Program-made: the position numbers and the translations under genes
Shown here: positions 1-12,074 of the stretch, one piece after another
Position numbering within the stretch: position 1 is the first letter of the stretch
Layout: every line of letters begins with the position of its first letter
Notes under the pieces: model-generated
The model's input: only the letters and a program-made list of their open reading frames with translations
Database searches by the model: none
Told to the model about the DNA's origin: nothing
Assembly: GCA_002221725.1 (NCBI GenBank)
Contig: NJFT01000089.1
Location: 83,560-147,559, forward strand
Length of the DNA: 64,000 nucleotides
Direction of reading: 5' to 3'
From: Scedosporium boydii
Lineage: Eukaryota; Ascomycota; Sordariomycetes; Microascales; Microascaceae

Positions 1-3000
1 AATCCGTGTCGTTGAATCTCTCAACTGTCTTGTCCCGATCGTGTCCGGGTGTACTTGAAGGTAAGAACCAGGGCATTGTTCTGGATCTCCCTGCAGCTCA
101 CATGATTCAATTGTCCTTCGTGCGTCTATACCTGACCGACTCGGAGAAACCACCCTTCAATGCTTGGATGCACCGGGATGTTTGAAAGGGGTTACTCGAG
201 AACCAGCTTCGGCGGATCGGTGCGAGCGGCCGCCGGTATCCAATCACCCAAGTCATATATATTGTGGGCTTGAGATGGGCGAAATTGAGAGTAGAACTCA
301 AGCGAGAAGCTGATGAGATTGGAAACTGAGAAAAGGTAGTGAGGAGGGCAAATGTTTATTGTGGGAATAATGGTGGAAAGGACGCGAATTGAACCAGGCA
401 ATATATAAGCGGCATAGCGTATATACGCCCCCGCGTCGAATTTAATCGTTCCAGTTCTCGAGGACTCGATGAGACAGCTGCGTATGTGTGGAAAGCCGCT
501 GAATACTAGAGCCGCTGACGGTGCTGCAGCGCGCGAGGGTCACGACCTACGGCACAAACCGGTCGGCTCTCCTGCCAATATAGATCGTCTAGGAGGCGGC
601 GCATTGGGGAAAATGTGTGCCGCTTCGGGATCGCGTATGCCGGTGGTATACATTCTCGATTGCAAGAGGACTGGTTTGAGCTGTCCAAGCGATACTGGCC
701 GAGCGTAAACCATGCGAAGACTGCCGAGATATATAGGTTGTCGTCAATAATCCTGACTTGGAAGATGCGCCGTAACTCCCAAGCACGAGCCTCCTTCGTG
801 GATCATAGTGTATGTATGTCCTGCGTGAGCGCCCGGTAAGATATATGTTGGGAATAAACGTTCTTGATTAGGAAGAGGAAATTTCTTCCTTGGGAAACCA
901 GTTCCCGACAACGAATCAGTTCCTTGGAAGAAGTGTCAAAGAATCCGGCACCTCACCGCCTAATCAGGGCTGGCTGTCAACAATATATAAATATTCGTAT
1001 TCGGTGAGGACACACTTTCGATTGTCTCGTTCTTTACACTAGACGTGATAGAAGGGTTCGATGTTTCAAAGGAAATCGTTTCTGCAGGAGTGTTATCATA
1101 TGTAGTTTGGATGCCGGCGATGCCTAGCCGGGGCGGGGAAATGAAATCATACCTGTTCGGCGTCTTAGAACCCGGGAATGTTGAATAGGTTGCATATCGT
1201 TACTGATGAGGAGAGGATCTGGTACCGACATTTGGCACTTATCAGTCTCGCCTCAGCTCTACCGCAGCTACTCATGAATGAAAAGTCCAGTCCTTTCCGT
1301 AAACGGTTGGGCTCGGGGACGAGCAGGGCTTGCAATCTCGGATCACATGGCCCAATCTCTAACCTTGGGTCCGCATATTTCCTCCGGTACACGCATGCTG
1401 GCGATGAGGGCTAGGAGCAACGGAGAGTAGGACTCTTCGAAATTTGACTTCAGGGAAATTGCTAGTGCAAAATTCGAATGGGATGTTATTGTCCCCGTTT
1501 CCCTGGTCTCTGAGGCACCCCGACTTGAGAGCGGCCACTCCATTACCATCTATTAGGCGTAGGCCTGAGCTTGAGGTTAGAAGGTAATTGCATCCCTGTG
1601 GCTGCAGTAACGAACCGCGTACTTGATGCGCTATTGCGAAAGTGAGGAACTTGGCTGTCGAGCGGGTTGACGTCGGTCGGAGTGGCTATTTGGTCCCACC
1701 TTGTTTTGGAAGTGGTCGATATTTAACACCTAAGTTGTCGAGGATGGTATCGAGCGAGTCGGTGAGCTTGTAGTCAAGCCGTCTAGCCCAGAGAGCGGTT
1801 CCATACTTTAGTCTAATATGTTTGTTACACATAATAACTGAATATACTTCCAGCCCTAACTTGGTCTCGTAGTCGGGTAACCGAAGTAAGTGGCCGCCTC
1901 CTGCTATTAACCAGACACTGCCCAGGACTGTATTTCTTCAGTAAGGCAGCTAATCCTCGGTCTTCCATTAGCCAACCCTTTTTAGTTTGGCGATCTCTGT
2001 GGAGTGTTTGGCTGACGGCAAGAGGCGAGATTAGCACGTAGGGGTGTAGTCTCCCCGAGAGACATTCCCCCTGGTGGTACTGTAACCACGCAGTGCGACG
2101 GCCAACCCCGCCCAGCCCTCGCCCTTGGGACTGATTTGGAATAATCGCGAGGCGACGGCAGTCAGTGACCCTTCGCTCTCGAGGCCGCGGGTGCCCTTTT
2201 ACTGTTAGGGCATCGCCAGTTCGCAAACTAGACTTGACTCTTTGAGTCAGGGATGGAGTGTGACGAGGCACGACGAGGGAATGATATTGCTTCGTGTTAC
2301 CCACAACAAGGACAGACGCTCCGGGGAATAGTGTCGCAGCGGTCGTTTCATCCTTTTTTTGATCTTTATCCACGATCAAAAGTTGGACGACAATTCATCT
2401 CATCGCGGTCAACGAATCGGGATAATTTATCAATGGCGAAAGGCGTCCAACAAGAACAGCCGTCCGATTGCAGCACCCACGCCATAATGAGGCTGCAGTA
2501 CCGTTGCACTATATTGTCACCGGGGCCTCTGGCATATGGCTCAACTGCGACGAAGATGGCGGCGACAAGATAGTCGAGGATTTATTCTCTCGCCGAGCCT
2601 GGGACTATGGCGATATCGACAGGAGAATGGGCAGTAACCGCGAGGCGTATTTTCAGAGTATTTGCCTCAAGATAAAGTGGCCCGGATTTAGTGGGGACAA
2701 GCCGGAGAGCTACTTCCCCACTCATTCCTCTCCGGAGATGCGTAGCACCGACAAGGTTGCTGGTTTGGACACCTTCCTTGAAGACGACGATATTTCCTGG
2801 ATGACAAAGGAGGTATCCATCGGGACGCGCTTCTAAAGGAATTAGACGAGTCGGCGAAACCTTCTCAGATATCCGAGTGGTCGTTTATTCTGGCTTCTGG
2901 TCTTTGCTTTTTTCTTGCTAAGTTGATATAACCATTGTAGAAGCAGGACCAGGCAACGAACCAGGGAGAATGCAGGTCTCCCGGTGCATGCTCGATTCTT

Positions 3001-3285
3001 CGGTGAATACAAGGTGAATTTTGATTCCTTACGTGCATCTGCCAAGCCGTCCATGATTCGAGGGAGAGTGTGAATGAGGCAGGGATTGCGTGCCGCCGGA
3101 AACTTATTTGCAGAATACACCTTGAGAGTCGATGAAAGTCAGCGTTGATAGGGATGTTTGACGTTGACCTCTAACTCACATGAACTCACATGACATGATT
3201 GCAGCCATTGATCTTTTCGACCAGCCTGAGGTAGGAGAAGGAAAGTTGGAGGAAAAATGTCCGTGATTAGAGGGCCATTTGAAAA
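1..3285. other. gene-poor left end, no supported gene
   Basis: No reading frame here carries a motif I recognise. The longest open frames (minus strand 1825-2379, 184 codons; plus strand 2468-2836, 122 codons) lack family signatures and have no plausible spliced extension. The 2468-2836 frame has acidic, fairly protein-like composition and could be a relic exon, but nothing identifies it. The stretch looks like intergenic or decayed DNA. Confidence 0.5.
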
Positions 3286-4391
3286 TCAGATCGGTAGGCC
3301 GCGGCAGGTAGACGGGGAATTGGTCTGAGTCGCCTGTATTCCCGTAGTTTCAGCATAGGAGCAGCATCGCTGAACGGCGATCATCATGCTCTGGGAGCCA
3401 GGCGCAAGGGTGAGACAGGCGACAGGAGGCTTTGAGTTCCTCCAACAGACTCTCCGCAGTCCGCACTGGAAATTGCGCTGAAAATCGTCGATGGATCTCT
3501 TCCCAATCCCTGGCCAGACCGTCCGCCATGAGTCGGAGAAGCAGAGCGTCTTCCTCCCCCGCAGTTCTAGAACTTCATGTTGTTTAACGAACTCTCTAAA
3601 TTCGGGAGATAACAGGTCATCGGTTATGAAGTTGGCTTGTGCGCCGGTATCCCGTAGGGCCATAACTTTAGATAATTCTTGCTGGGGCATTGGATCTTCG
3701 TGGTCGATGGCGGATAAAGAGATCGTACATTGCACAGAAGGTAGGGCGAGCTCCTCGCGGTTGGCTATGATGAAGAAGTGTGGGTTGGCGGGAGGTGGCG
3801 GCGGGGTGTTGGTAATGTCGCCGAGGAAGTTCTGCTTCAATTGGGCCCTCTCCTTCTGAGCCAAAGGCTTCGGCACACCTGCGGATTCTAAAAGACCCAT
3901 AGTTGAGAACGCTCGCGTGTGGTAACCGAGGCGCGAGGCGCTCACGATATGCCAAGAGCACACTTCTCGCCCCCCATAAGTTGTGTCCGTGGCTGGATGG
4001 GCTCGTTCATTTCCTAGTCAGCGCCTTCGGGCAGGCCACAGTCCCATACAACTAGATCCTTCCCCTTACCCCGACCCCTATTAATGATGGCTACGGCGCA
4101 GAAATGCCACGCCTACTTGTCCCACTCATCGGTGTCAAGCCCAACCCATCTTGGGCTGTAGCTCAAGAGGGCGGCCCTGATGGCCCTGGACTTGTCGTCC
4201 TTGGCGCAGAGGAAACTATCGATGGTATCCCGACCTTCGGCGTAGGGAAGGCTCGGCGACCAGTTGGCCTCGTCGGCGCCATGGCGAAACGAAACGACGT
4301 TTGGGTGGATATAGATTAGTGAATCTTCTGCAATCTCCCTCAGTGTCTTTGAGAGCACATCCGCCGTCGCTGTGGGGTCGATAGTAGCCAT
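3286..4391 (-). pseudogene. retropepsin-like (aspartic protease) gene remnant, decayed 3' half
   Basis: A minus-strand exon (4391 to about 4117) gives a clean 90-residue start ending near SPRWVGLDTDEWDK. A second segment (about 3990-3560) holds a Pro-rich stretch, then the core ALRDTGAQANFITDDLLSP, where D-T-G-A followed by a hydrophobic strand is the retropepsin-type catalytic motif. Past about 3555 the aspartic-protease frame stops resembling a protein. A different frame (about 3555-3340) then gives a Myb/SANT-like helix set (EEDALLLRLMADGLARDWEEI, then FPVRTAESLLEELK) and meets a stop. No phase-compatible splice joins the first two pieces (donor at about 4116, acceptor near TGACTAG at about 4010). 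I read it as a broken or recombined gene. It could instead be two adjacent gene fragments. Confidence 0.4.
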
Positions 4392-4419
4392 TGCGTAAAG
4401 GGGGCACGGGGCGGAGAGG

Positions 4420-4452
<33 letters not shown>

Positions 4453-6315
4453 ATTTCTATATAGGTGCGACGGAGTGAGGATGGGCGAGATTATGGGCGA
4501 GATGTTAAGGCGTATGCCGCCTGCGAAAGGGAGTAGATGGGGTGAGGAAGGATGAAATGTTCGACGATGATTTCGGCACAGACGAGCGAGAAGGAAAAAG
4601 CTTTGAGCACTATCCTTCGCTCCCTATACATTTCCTGGGCCAAATTGACCTCATATCCTTTAAGAATTGGACTACTATAGGGAATTTCTGAGGCAGAGGG
4701 ATCCCCAGGCCGTCAAAAAGATATGCCGGTTGAACGCGTAGTCGTTGTGAGACTATGACCCTATCATCAAGGGGTTCCGAGATGTCGGAGAAAGAATCGA
4801 GGCTTTTGAATTGATCGTTTGGAAAAAAACGGAGGACAGCAGCAAAGTGAGCTTCCAGGTGCAGCGGTCGTTTAGATCCTCCAGGCAGCAGCTGTTCAAG
4901 TGCTTCATCCCTTCCTCTGCTACATCGAGTTCGTGGCCTAAATAGAGTCTAGCTTCTCTTCGAACCACCTCACACATGCCTTTCGTCTTGTTCTTCCAAC
5001 AGGAAGTGGCGAAAGAGACTGAGGTCGAGACCAATCGGGAAAGTCACCGATGGTCGTGCAACGGGGGACGAGGAACCGCTGTCTCAGCTCGGAAGGGGCA
5101 TCATGGAAACGCTTCCAATCAGATAGGGAAGGCAAGCACCCACGACACCATTTCGTTTCTCTCCAGTGCAGTTTGCGCCAGACATGTTGGGCAGGTGAGA
5201 CTTCTGAAGAGGGAAGGCCCATTAGCCCCTGCCTGTGAGATGCTTGTGATCAGGAACAACATTTTGCTCTGTTCTTCGATCATCGCAGAGCTCTTTGCTG
5301 TGTGAAGTAAAGCATGTCTCTCGCTCCGAGGAGAGAGTCAGAATTCGTTTCGACACGGCACGTCAGCGGACATGCGGATGAAAGTCCAGCCGCCGTGAAA
5401 CCATAATGTTAAATGTTTCAAGTCTAGGGTGGAAGAAGGGGTGTGTGACTATGTGTGACTTGTGTGCCACATCATCAGATTTTTTCGAGGGATGAAGAGG
5501 AGAGGGTTTGGGTTGGGGGTTGGGTTTCTTTTATAGATGCCTGGAGGACGTGATGATTACAGCATCTTCCCTGATAATTTCGATAAAGTGAATCAGAAGG
5601 GGGATTTCCACATGCCAAATCACATTCCTCAATGACTCTGTGAATCACCGTTGTGAATATAGGTTAAATGACAACAACAAAGGCAATCAATACTTATCTG
5701 ATGCTCTGCTGATTGCCTAGCGAATCACACAGCTTCCCTGGCAGTCCGCTGCTGATTGCTCCTTGCAAATACAGGCAATTATATCAAGCATGCTCTCATG
5801 TTTGCCATTGTGGCTTTGGTTCTGGTAGATTTTGTTGATATGATTGATCACATCCACCATCGCCATGTATCCTTTTCCGGCTTGATATCGCCAACTGGAT
5901 GGGTTACTGGCCATCTCCATCGAGCTCATGGCGCCAGTTTGGATCCCGGGCTTGTAGGGAGGCTGTAAGTGATGGCACTGGAGGGTAAAGACGGTGCTTA
6001 AAATGGTGGGGGATGATGTTTGTGGTGGCCGATGGTGATTGAGGAGATTCCTGATGGCAATCGAGAGGTATCTTTAAAGTGATGGGTAATGGCAGCGAAG
6101 GGAAGGGAATGATCACGGTTACCACGATGTAGATATCTTGACTGGTTGAGACCTTGTTTTCCTAGCGAAAGCAATCTGGTATCCGGGACCTGCTCTTCGT
6201 CCCTTCCTCAACCAGCTTCCCTACCAAGCAACTGGCTCCTTCCCCGTGTCAATCCCCAAAACTTCCCTCCTCGTACTTTATAATTTAGAATAAAGCAGCG
6301 AGATATCACCGAAGC
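4392..6315. other. intergenic, one coding-like patch
   Basis: No supported gene. Minus-strand frames at 4753-5034 and 4938-5222 look weakly protein-like in two overlapping frames but show no motif; they may be a decayed exon. The rest (5250-6300) is promoter-like or featureless DNA. Confidence 0.4.
4421..4452. repeat. compound microsatellite (TA)8(GA)8
   Basis: Sixteen bases of TA repeat run directly into sixteen bases of GA repeat, just upstream of the start of the minus-strand retropepsin-like remnant. Confidence 0.95.
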
Positions 6316-6545
6316 CAGCTGGCTGACGCAGTCGGTTGGTGACAGCAACCGTAACCTCCGCACGGGGAGAGCTTAGGTTCGATTCCGGTCGCGCACAAGT
6401 TCTTTTCAGGGGGCCATGGGATGCTCGGTCACCAGGGATCTGGTAAAGAAATATCTCGGTTAATGGAGATCCCCATCTGGGACTTGTCCCAGTGGTCCAG
6501 ACGGGAGGCGCGACTGTAATGGCTAGGGCCCCTTTATTTTTTTTA
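6316..6545 (+). mobile_element. candidate tRNA-derived SINE
   Basis: Two internal RNA polymerase III promoter-like boxes lie in the right order and spacing. The A-box-like element TGGCTGACGCAGTCGGTTGG lies at about 6320-6339. The B-box GGTTCGATTCC at 6376-6386 matches the consensus GGTTCGANTCC exactly. About 160 bases of non-tRNA body follow, then a T-rich run at about 6535-6544 that could act as a pol III terminator. The acceptor and T-arm stems do not pair well enough for a real tRNA, which fits a tRNA-related SINE or relic. Target-site duplications were not found by eye. Confidence 0.4.
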
Positions 6546-8183
6546 AATTTCAATTTTCATTGTTTCTTTTTTTTTCTCTTCGTCTTTTGCCGCCGTATAT
6601 CCTAGTCACTCGGAGGTTTGGCAGAGGCCCAAGTCATGATACTGGCCGGGTCGCCTAATGGTTCGTCGATAACTTGGCATGGTCTTCATTTGAGGTCGGG
6701 CCTCGAGGCAGAGGAAGAATACACTTACGTCTGCTGCACGCGTCGAGGGGCAAACCACAAGGAATGGCGCATTTGAACCAGTCTCGAGACGCCTCTGTTA
6801 GGAGACGAATGGATATACTGAGAACGACAAAGGACGTTATATACGTCGCCCGTCGCCGGACAGGATTTCGCCTTAGCAGAACCACTGCCTGGAGTATGTT
6901 CGGACGACGTCCACTGATTGGTCCGCGACCCTGCTGCGTGGACTTGCACTATAACTGCCCGATGGAAGTCCGCGGACTAAAGTGGTATCTCGCGACTGCT
7001 GTTTAGGTAACAGAAATAGTGAACATATAACCACGGTGCCTATGATAGATCTCGTGTCTGGTACAAAATCGCTAGGACCAAGAGAAATCGCCACCATGAT
7101 CGGCCGTTTATAAAAAGGGCCGAGGCCGGTGGAGGGGCAACTGTCTCGGCGTCAATGTACGCAACGGCCTGGAATGTGTAGCTCTCCCCTACTGGGTGGT
7201 CTCCCTCCGCATTTACGAAGCAGAAGCCTAGTTTCTGCGCTCGGAGACCCGCCAGGTGCTTTGCCAGTTTGTAGACATGCCGGGTAACCGACTGCGTCAA
7301 GGCGGTGAGGCGATCCTCATGCGTGTCCGCTCTGTGCAGTGGTTCGAATATATATTATATAGGCGCTATACACGATCAGATCCGAACTGAGGTCTGAAGA
7401 GGACGTGCGTTACATAGAACTGAAAAAGCCTCCTCCCATGCGTGGCTGTACGATAGTGGAGTTAGGAAGATGCTCAAACTTCCGCAACATAGTCTCTGTC
7501 CTCGGATGTCGGCCTGACTGTTATCGGAGTTCTCATAGTGGCAGAATGTGCCAGCCTAAAAACGTGCGGCATACCTAATATGGTGTGCGCCCCGGCATCT
7601 TCGTTCTCTCTTAGGGAGGAGACTCCGAGGGTCGAGTTGGCCAGCTGGCTGTACTGGGCCAAGCGCTCGTGCCTCTCCCGCTCAAATCAAAACACCAAGG
7701 TGAGACTTTGATATGGTAGCAGGAAATTCCGCGCGTGATAACGGGTGATCGTTGGTGACATGTCTCTGAAAGAAAAGGCGAGCTATTAAGGATAGAGGCG
7801 AACCAATCCTCAGGCCTCGGGGGGGATCTGCAAAAGGTTAGACGTCTTCTGAGGGAAGAAAGAGAGATATTACTCCAAAGCACCGCTTGAGAGATGTCTG
7901 GAAGATTGAACAAGCAATGCTCGTACCTGCAAAAGCACACGACAAACAGATCTTCTGAGTCGGAAAAGAGACACGGGTCAGATAAGGCTCAAGCTTCAGG
8001 CCCAAGAGACACTCGGTTCCCAGCTGGATAATGCTGCCACAACTAGGACCATTCAAAGAAGGCAGACGATGGGATCGACACAGGCAATAGCAAAGTCATC
8101 CTATTGCTATTTCCTGGTCAAGTATCTTCATCTTGTTGGTTTGGTGTTCCAGTGATTCTTGTTGTAATATAGATACTTGGGGG
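6546..8183. other. no supported gene; coding-like patches on the minus strand
   Basis: Minus-strand patches at about 7300-7040 (containing GFCFVNAEGDHPVGESYTFQ) and 7690-7570 (containing LAQYSQLANSTLGVSSLRE) have protein-like composition. I cannot join them into an intact gene or assign a family. They may be relics of a gene related to the island to the right. Confidence 0.35.
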
Positions 8184-11100
8184 CTATCTGCCCTCTACTT
8201 TTCCATCCTCGACCACTGGGCCGCGTCGCCTTTGTTTTCTGAGTGTCCTCTCCTCCCAACAGGCATTAACCGATTCGCACACTGACTCGTAATCCTCATC
8301 CAGAACACTCCCTACTATAAACACGCGAACGTTATGCTCCACCGTCACTAGTTTGGAGTAATTTACCCTCGAAGCTGCGGGGAGGCTTTCACCGGCCACA
8401 TGAAATTTAACTCTGACTGTTGGCCTACCCAGCTTCGGTTCCTCGGGGAGAAGACGCGGCTTTTGGCCAGCCATGACGATAATTCCGTGTCGGGCGGGGT
8501 TAACTCCTGCTTTCTTGCAACCTTTACCGCCATACGTGAATATAGGACTAGATGCGTGTTAGTTGATGATCTCGAGAACTGAAACCCCAGGCCCAGTACA
8601 CATGAGCCGACGGTATAGGGCAAGGAGCAGGCACAAGAGTCTGTACATACACACATGTGCAGTGTCCAAAATCGTTTCCAATAACAATGAAACGCCTGAT
8701 TCCCACAAGAATGGTATTCGAAGAAGAGCCACCCAGATCTACATTTTTCTCTGACAAAGTGTCATCGACAAAATTCTTTTCGGAAGGTTCCGGCCATAGA
8801 ACTTTGAAAATCTTTCGCATTCATATTAGCATCCACCGTACATATGCAGGATAAACATGCGGCAAACCTACCGTTCCAGGCTGAAATTTGTGGGAAGCCT
8901 CAACTCGGTACCCTTTGACGACATTACATTAGGTGAGTTCAATAACGGGTCTCGGCTGACTCACTCGTGTCAAGTATCTCGGGATCCTTGTTCGAAGGGC
9001 CGGCGATATGGGTCCGCCACACTCGCATACCCCTCGTGTGTTGCCGTAGCCCCTTCTTCTGGGAAGTCGTCAACATCTTGAGACAATATGCCGAAGTCCA
9101 CTGCTTCTAGAGAATCGTCAACATCGCGAAACAATATGCCCAAGTTATATTCTATACGATACCTTCACCAGCTGACTGGAATGTGGAAGGCTGATCGGAA
9201 TGGATTTCATCAGGCTTGCTTTGCTCGTCGTGAACATCCGACTCTTCGTCTAGTACCGGGCCCCACTTCGTTTCGATAGTACCTAGATTTGTCAGTACAA
9301 GTATAAAATGCTTATTCGTGCTGTCTGATCAATAAACCGACCGAAGTTGTCCTGGCGCTGACGATAGTATCTGGAGTATGTTTTGGACCAGTGCCAGTCG
9401 CCCCATACGCTCCAGATCTGATGTTTCCGACCCGTGCCTTTTCTGAGTCTGTGGCTGGAGTGCTTAGTGTCTTCCACTGATGTTGGAGGGCAGTCTAGTG
9501 CGTTTTCGGCGGGGTTCTCTTGCAGACTATCTTCATTTTCCGAGGATATTTGTTCTGGCAGTTTGTTGGGCTCGGAAAGACGTAGACTCATTACTGTTGC
9601 CCAATCCAACTCAAATATGTTCTCATCTAAAGGTTCTGGAAGGAATGACTCATTATAGCCCTCGAAATCTGGGTCCAAATCCTGGAAGTCGGAAGGGACA
9701 GGCAGGAAAACCCACTCCTCGTCGAGAAGAGTCGACGGACGTTGGCCAGCCCCCGACCCGTCGTCTGACTCGTCGTCTAGGTACGCGACTGACATGAATC
9801 CGAGCTCCTTGATATGGCATGCAACGTGGTGCGACAATTTCCTTCGAAAATCAGCATCGAGATCGTCACGGATTTGGACGGGACGTTTTGCTTTCCGCTT
9901 TGGGAGTTCGTTGAAGGCGTCCTCTTCAACAAGCCATGGTGCGATTAACGCGATTTCACGAGGCACGCAACCGCAAATTGGACAAGTGTATGGCAGCCTA
10001 TCTCGCCGTACCTCGCACCACTCTTTCAGTAGGGTTACGTCGGACTGGGTATCGTACTCGGGGTGCTGCTTCATGACGTGCCTGTCAAAGGCCGCCTCAT
10101 CGTCGAAGTTAAGCACTTCGTGGTTTGTACCGCAACACCAGAATGGAATCCCATGGATAGTTTCTGCCCAACGGGGTGAGTGGACTTGGTCCATATGACG
10201 ACACCAGTCATCGAACCGCGAAAAGAGCTGCGGCGGCTCCAAGCATTGCTCAGATATACAAGCATATAACTTTAGATCATTATCAACGTGCCGTCTGAGG
10301 GCATATAGCAGTCAGTTTCAAGAAACATTGCAGAAAGAAATATGGAGAAGCGAAGGTAGGTTTAATACTCCCATAGTCTCTTATCCATTACAATCTTCTC
10401 TCCAATCGGGTGTGTGCAATATGGGCAAGTTACCACCTTCGCGGGAGGTTCAATCCTGGGTGGTTCGGGGTACCGAATATCTTGAAGCGGAACGGATATA
10501 GTGGAGCGAGCGGTTCCGGCGGGATCAGCATCTCGATATTTCCGCAGTGCGAGCCGCGAATCTGGCATCGTTGGCTCAGAGATGGACGGAGGTACTAGGC
10601 GACTAAGCCTGGGAGAGCCCCGAAATGGTATCACGCATTTGCCCTCGTCCTGTGTAGGTAGGATCAGCCCATCGTTAAGAGGATTCGGAACTGGGGTTGG
10701 CCTCCCTTCGAGTTTAACGGTGCCCGCGTCATGGTTGCGTGGGGTGCTCAGCTTTTCTGCATGACTTCGCAGGTACCGAATCCTGAAATATCTAAAGGAG
10801 ATGGACGCTGCTAATTGCTTGCAAAGCGATAGCGGCGGGCCGGTGTCCTTGCCCTGGTTCCTGGCTGAGGCCATAAACTTGTGCTTAAGACGGAAGCAGA
10901 TGAGATCCTGGAGGTCACCGTCATCCTCCTTATTCATGAAGGCGATAATCCTCTGGGTCAAATTGCTGGACGACGTCTGACGCATCGCCACACCTAGTCG
11001 ATGCAAGCTGTCGAGGGCAGCTTCCAACGCTTGCAACGTTTCCACCAACGGCGATGACACGTTTTCGGAGGACCCCCGGACCATACTCTCGATAAGCGAT

Positions 11101-11499
11101 GCTGGAGACTCGGACCCTGTCTTCTCATTTTCAATCGCCACGGCTATAAAATAGTGTCAGCTCGGAGCGGCAACGTTGGCACCGGGCCTCATTCCCCAAA
11201 CAAAGAGTAGAGACACGAGACTGACTACGGATCAAGTTCCGTTTTGCTATCTCTAACAGCTGCAGGACCAAGGTTCGCAGAGAATCGCTGGTCCTTAGCC
11301 GGGAGTCCAGGGATATCGACTCTTCGGCGAACACGCCGAGATAGGACGCCCATTGCTGGAAGTGTTGGTACAGGACGTCCACGACGGGAAAGCTGGCCAG
11401 AGACCTGTCGCTGAGAAGGTCGTGAAAAGCATCTTCGCACAATCTGCCGAGGTTGTAGATTTCATGGCTATCGGCCATTGTGAATCTTCTATGGTCCAA
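8184..11499 (-). CDS. C2H2-type zinc-finger (acuF-like) protein fused by splicing to a C-terminal DUF6590 domain
   Basis: Minus-strand exons by frame continuity: 11499-11229, 11143-10369, 10294-9342, 9282-9163, 9106 to about 8990, about 8910-8872, 8811-8651 and 8547-8184. Introns are 56-85 nt where defined. The start is either 11499 or the second Met at 11478 (MADSHEIYNLG), which looks like the usual start. The N-terminal helical region (RLCEDAFHDLL) and the Cys/His segment (CPYCTHPIGEK, then LKLYACISEQC, HMDQVHSP, HVMKQHPEY and YTCPICGC) match the fungal family often labelled oxidoreductase acuF-like C2H2. The last exons read as DUF6590: FQPGTIFKVLWPEPSE, RRFIVIGNDFGHCTC, YGGKGCKKAGVNP and RVNYSKLVTVEHNVRVFIVG. 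One junction is unresolved: frame 9106-8970 runs into TGA at 8970-8972 and the next acceptor is near 8910. The gene is therefore a fusion with an unclear small intron, a gene with one premature stop, or two neighbouring genes. Molecular function is unknown; such proteins are common near fungal NLR genes. Confidence 0.65.
9067..9146 (-). repeat. 48-bp direct duplication in the DUF6590 gene linker
   Basis: A 32-base segment starting TCGTCAACATC at 9067 recurs at 9115 with few changes, giving a 48-base (16-codon) period. On the minus strand it encodes FGILSQDVDD and a second copy, GILFRDVDD. The second copy lies inside the intron I predict between 9163 and 9106, so the exon model there is open to question. 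Confidence 0.6.
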
Positions 11500-12074
11500 G
11501 CTAGACCTAGAAACTCCCCATCAGAATTCGAATCATAAATAATACGGTGACATGCTTTTGAGGTTCTGCTCTATAGAGGGTATAATGGGATACGAAAGGG
11601 CAGTACGGATTAGCCCGGGTAAGAGATGGCATCCCCGCTCAACAGTTTTCGGTACAAAGAGGGTACCTATTACCTATTTGCCTGCGCTGGAGTTAGAAAG
11701 ATCAAGTAGGTGCGTTTGAATATGCAGTTGGTGGCCCAATCAAGTCGTTCACTTCAGCCCCAGCCTGGTCACGTCTTCATGAATCCGTCGGTGTACTGGT
11801 ACCTCTGCGAGCGGGGTAATGAATTGTTGCTCTTTACGGGTCAGAAATTCTTGCGGGAGTCGATGTTGGGTCTGATCTCAATGTTGATGCAATACCTGGT
11901 CCTTTATCATTTTGCCAGATAGCGATTGACGGGCGAAGCCATCGGGGCTGGAACGATGCTACCACTCTCTATCTATTATGACCCGCAGTCTTTGCTGTTA
12001 CCCAGCCCACACGTTAAATATTGCCATCGTACTCTCTAACTGCTTCCTCAACCGCCCTTCAACACTTTCGCCTC
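11500..12074. other. divergent intergenic region between the C2H2-DUF6590 and DUF7580-subtilase genes
   Basis: This stretch of about 575 bases separates two genes that diverge, so it should hold both promoters. A short plus-strand frame (11710-11922) is open but has no motif. It could contain an extra 5' exon of the protease gene, whose predicted N-terminus looks short. Confidence 0.5.

Noticed and set aside
1825..2379. 184-codon minus-strand open frame
   Set aside because: Arg-rich composition, no motif and no spliced partner; length alone is not enough in this composition.
6316..6400. Possible tRNA gene
   Set aside because: The B-box is perfect but the T-stem and acceptor stem do not pair, so a functional tRNA is not supported; kept only as a SINE candidate.
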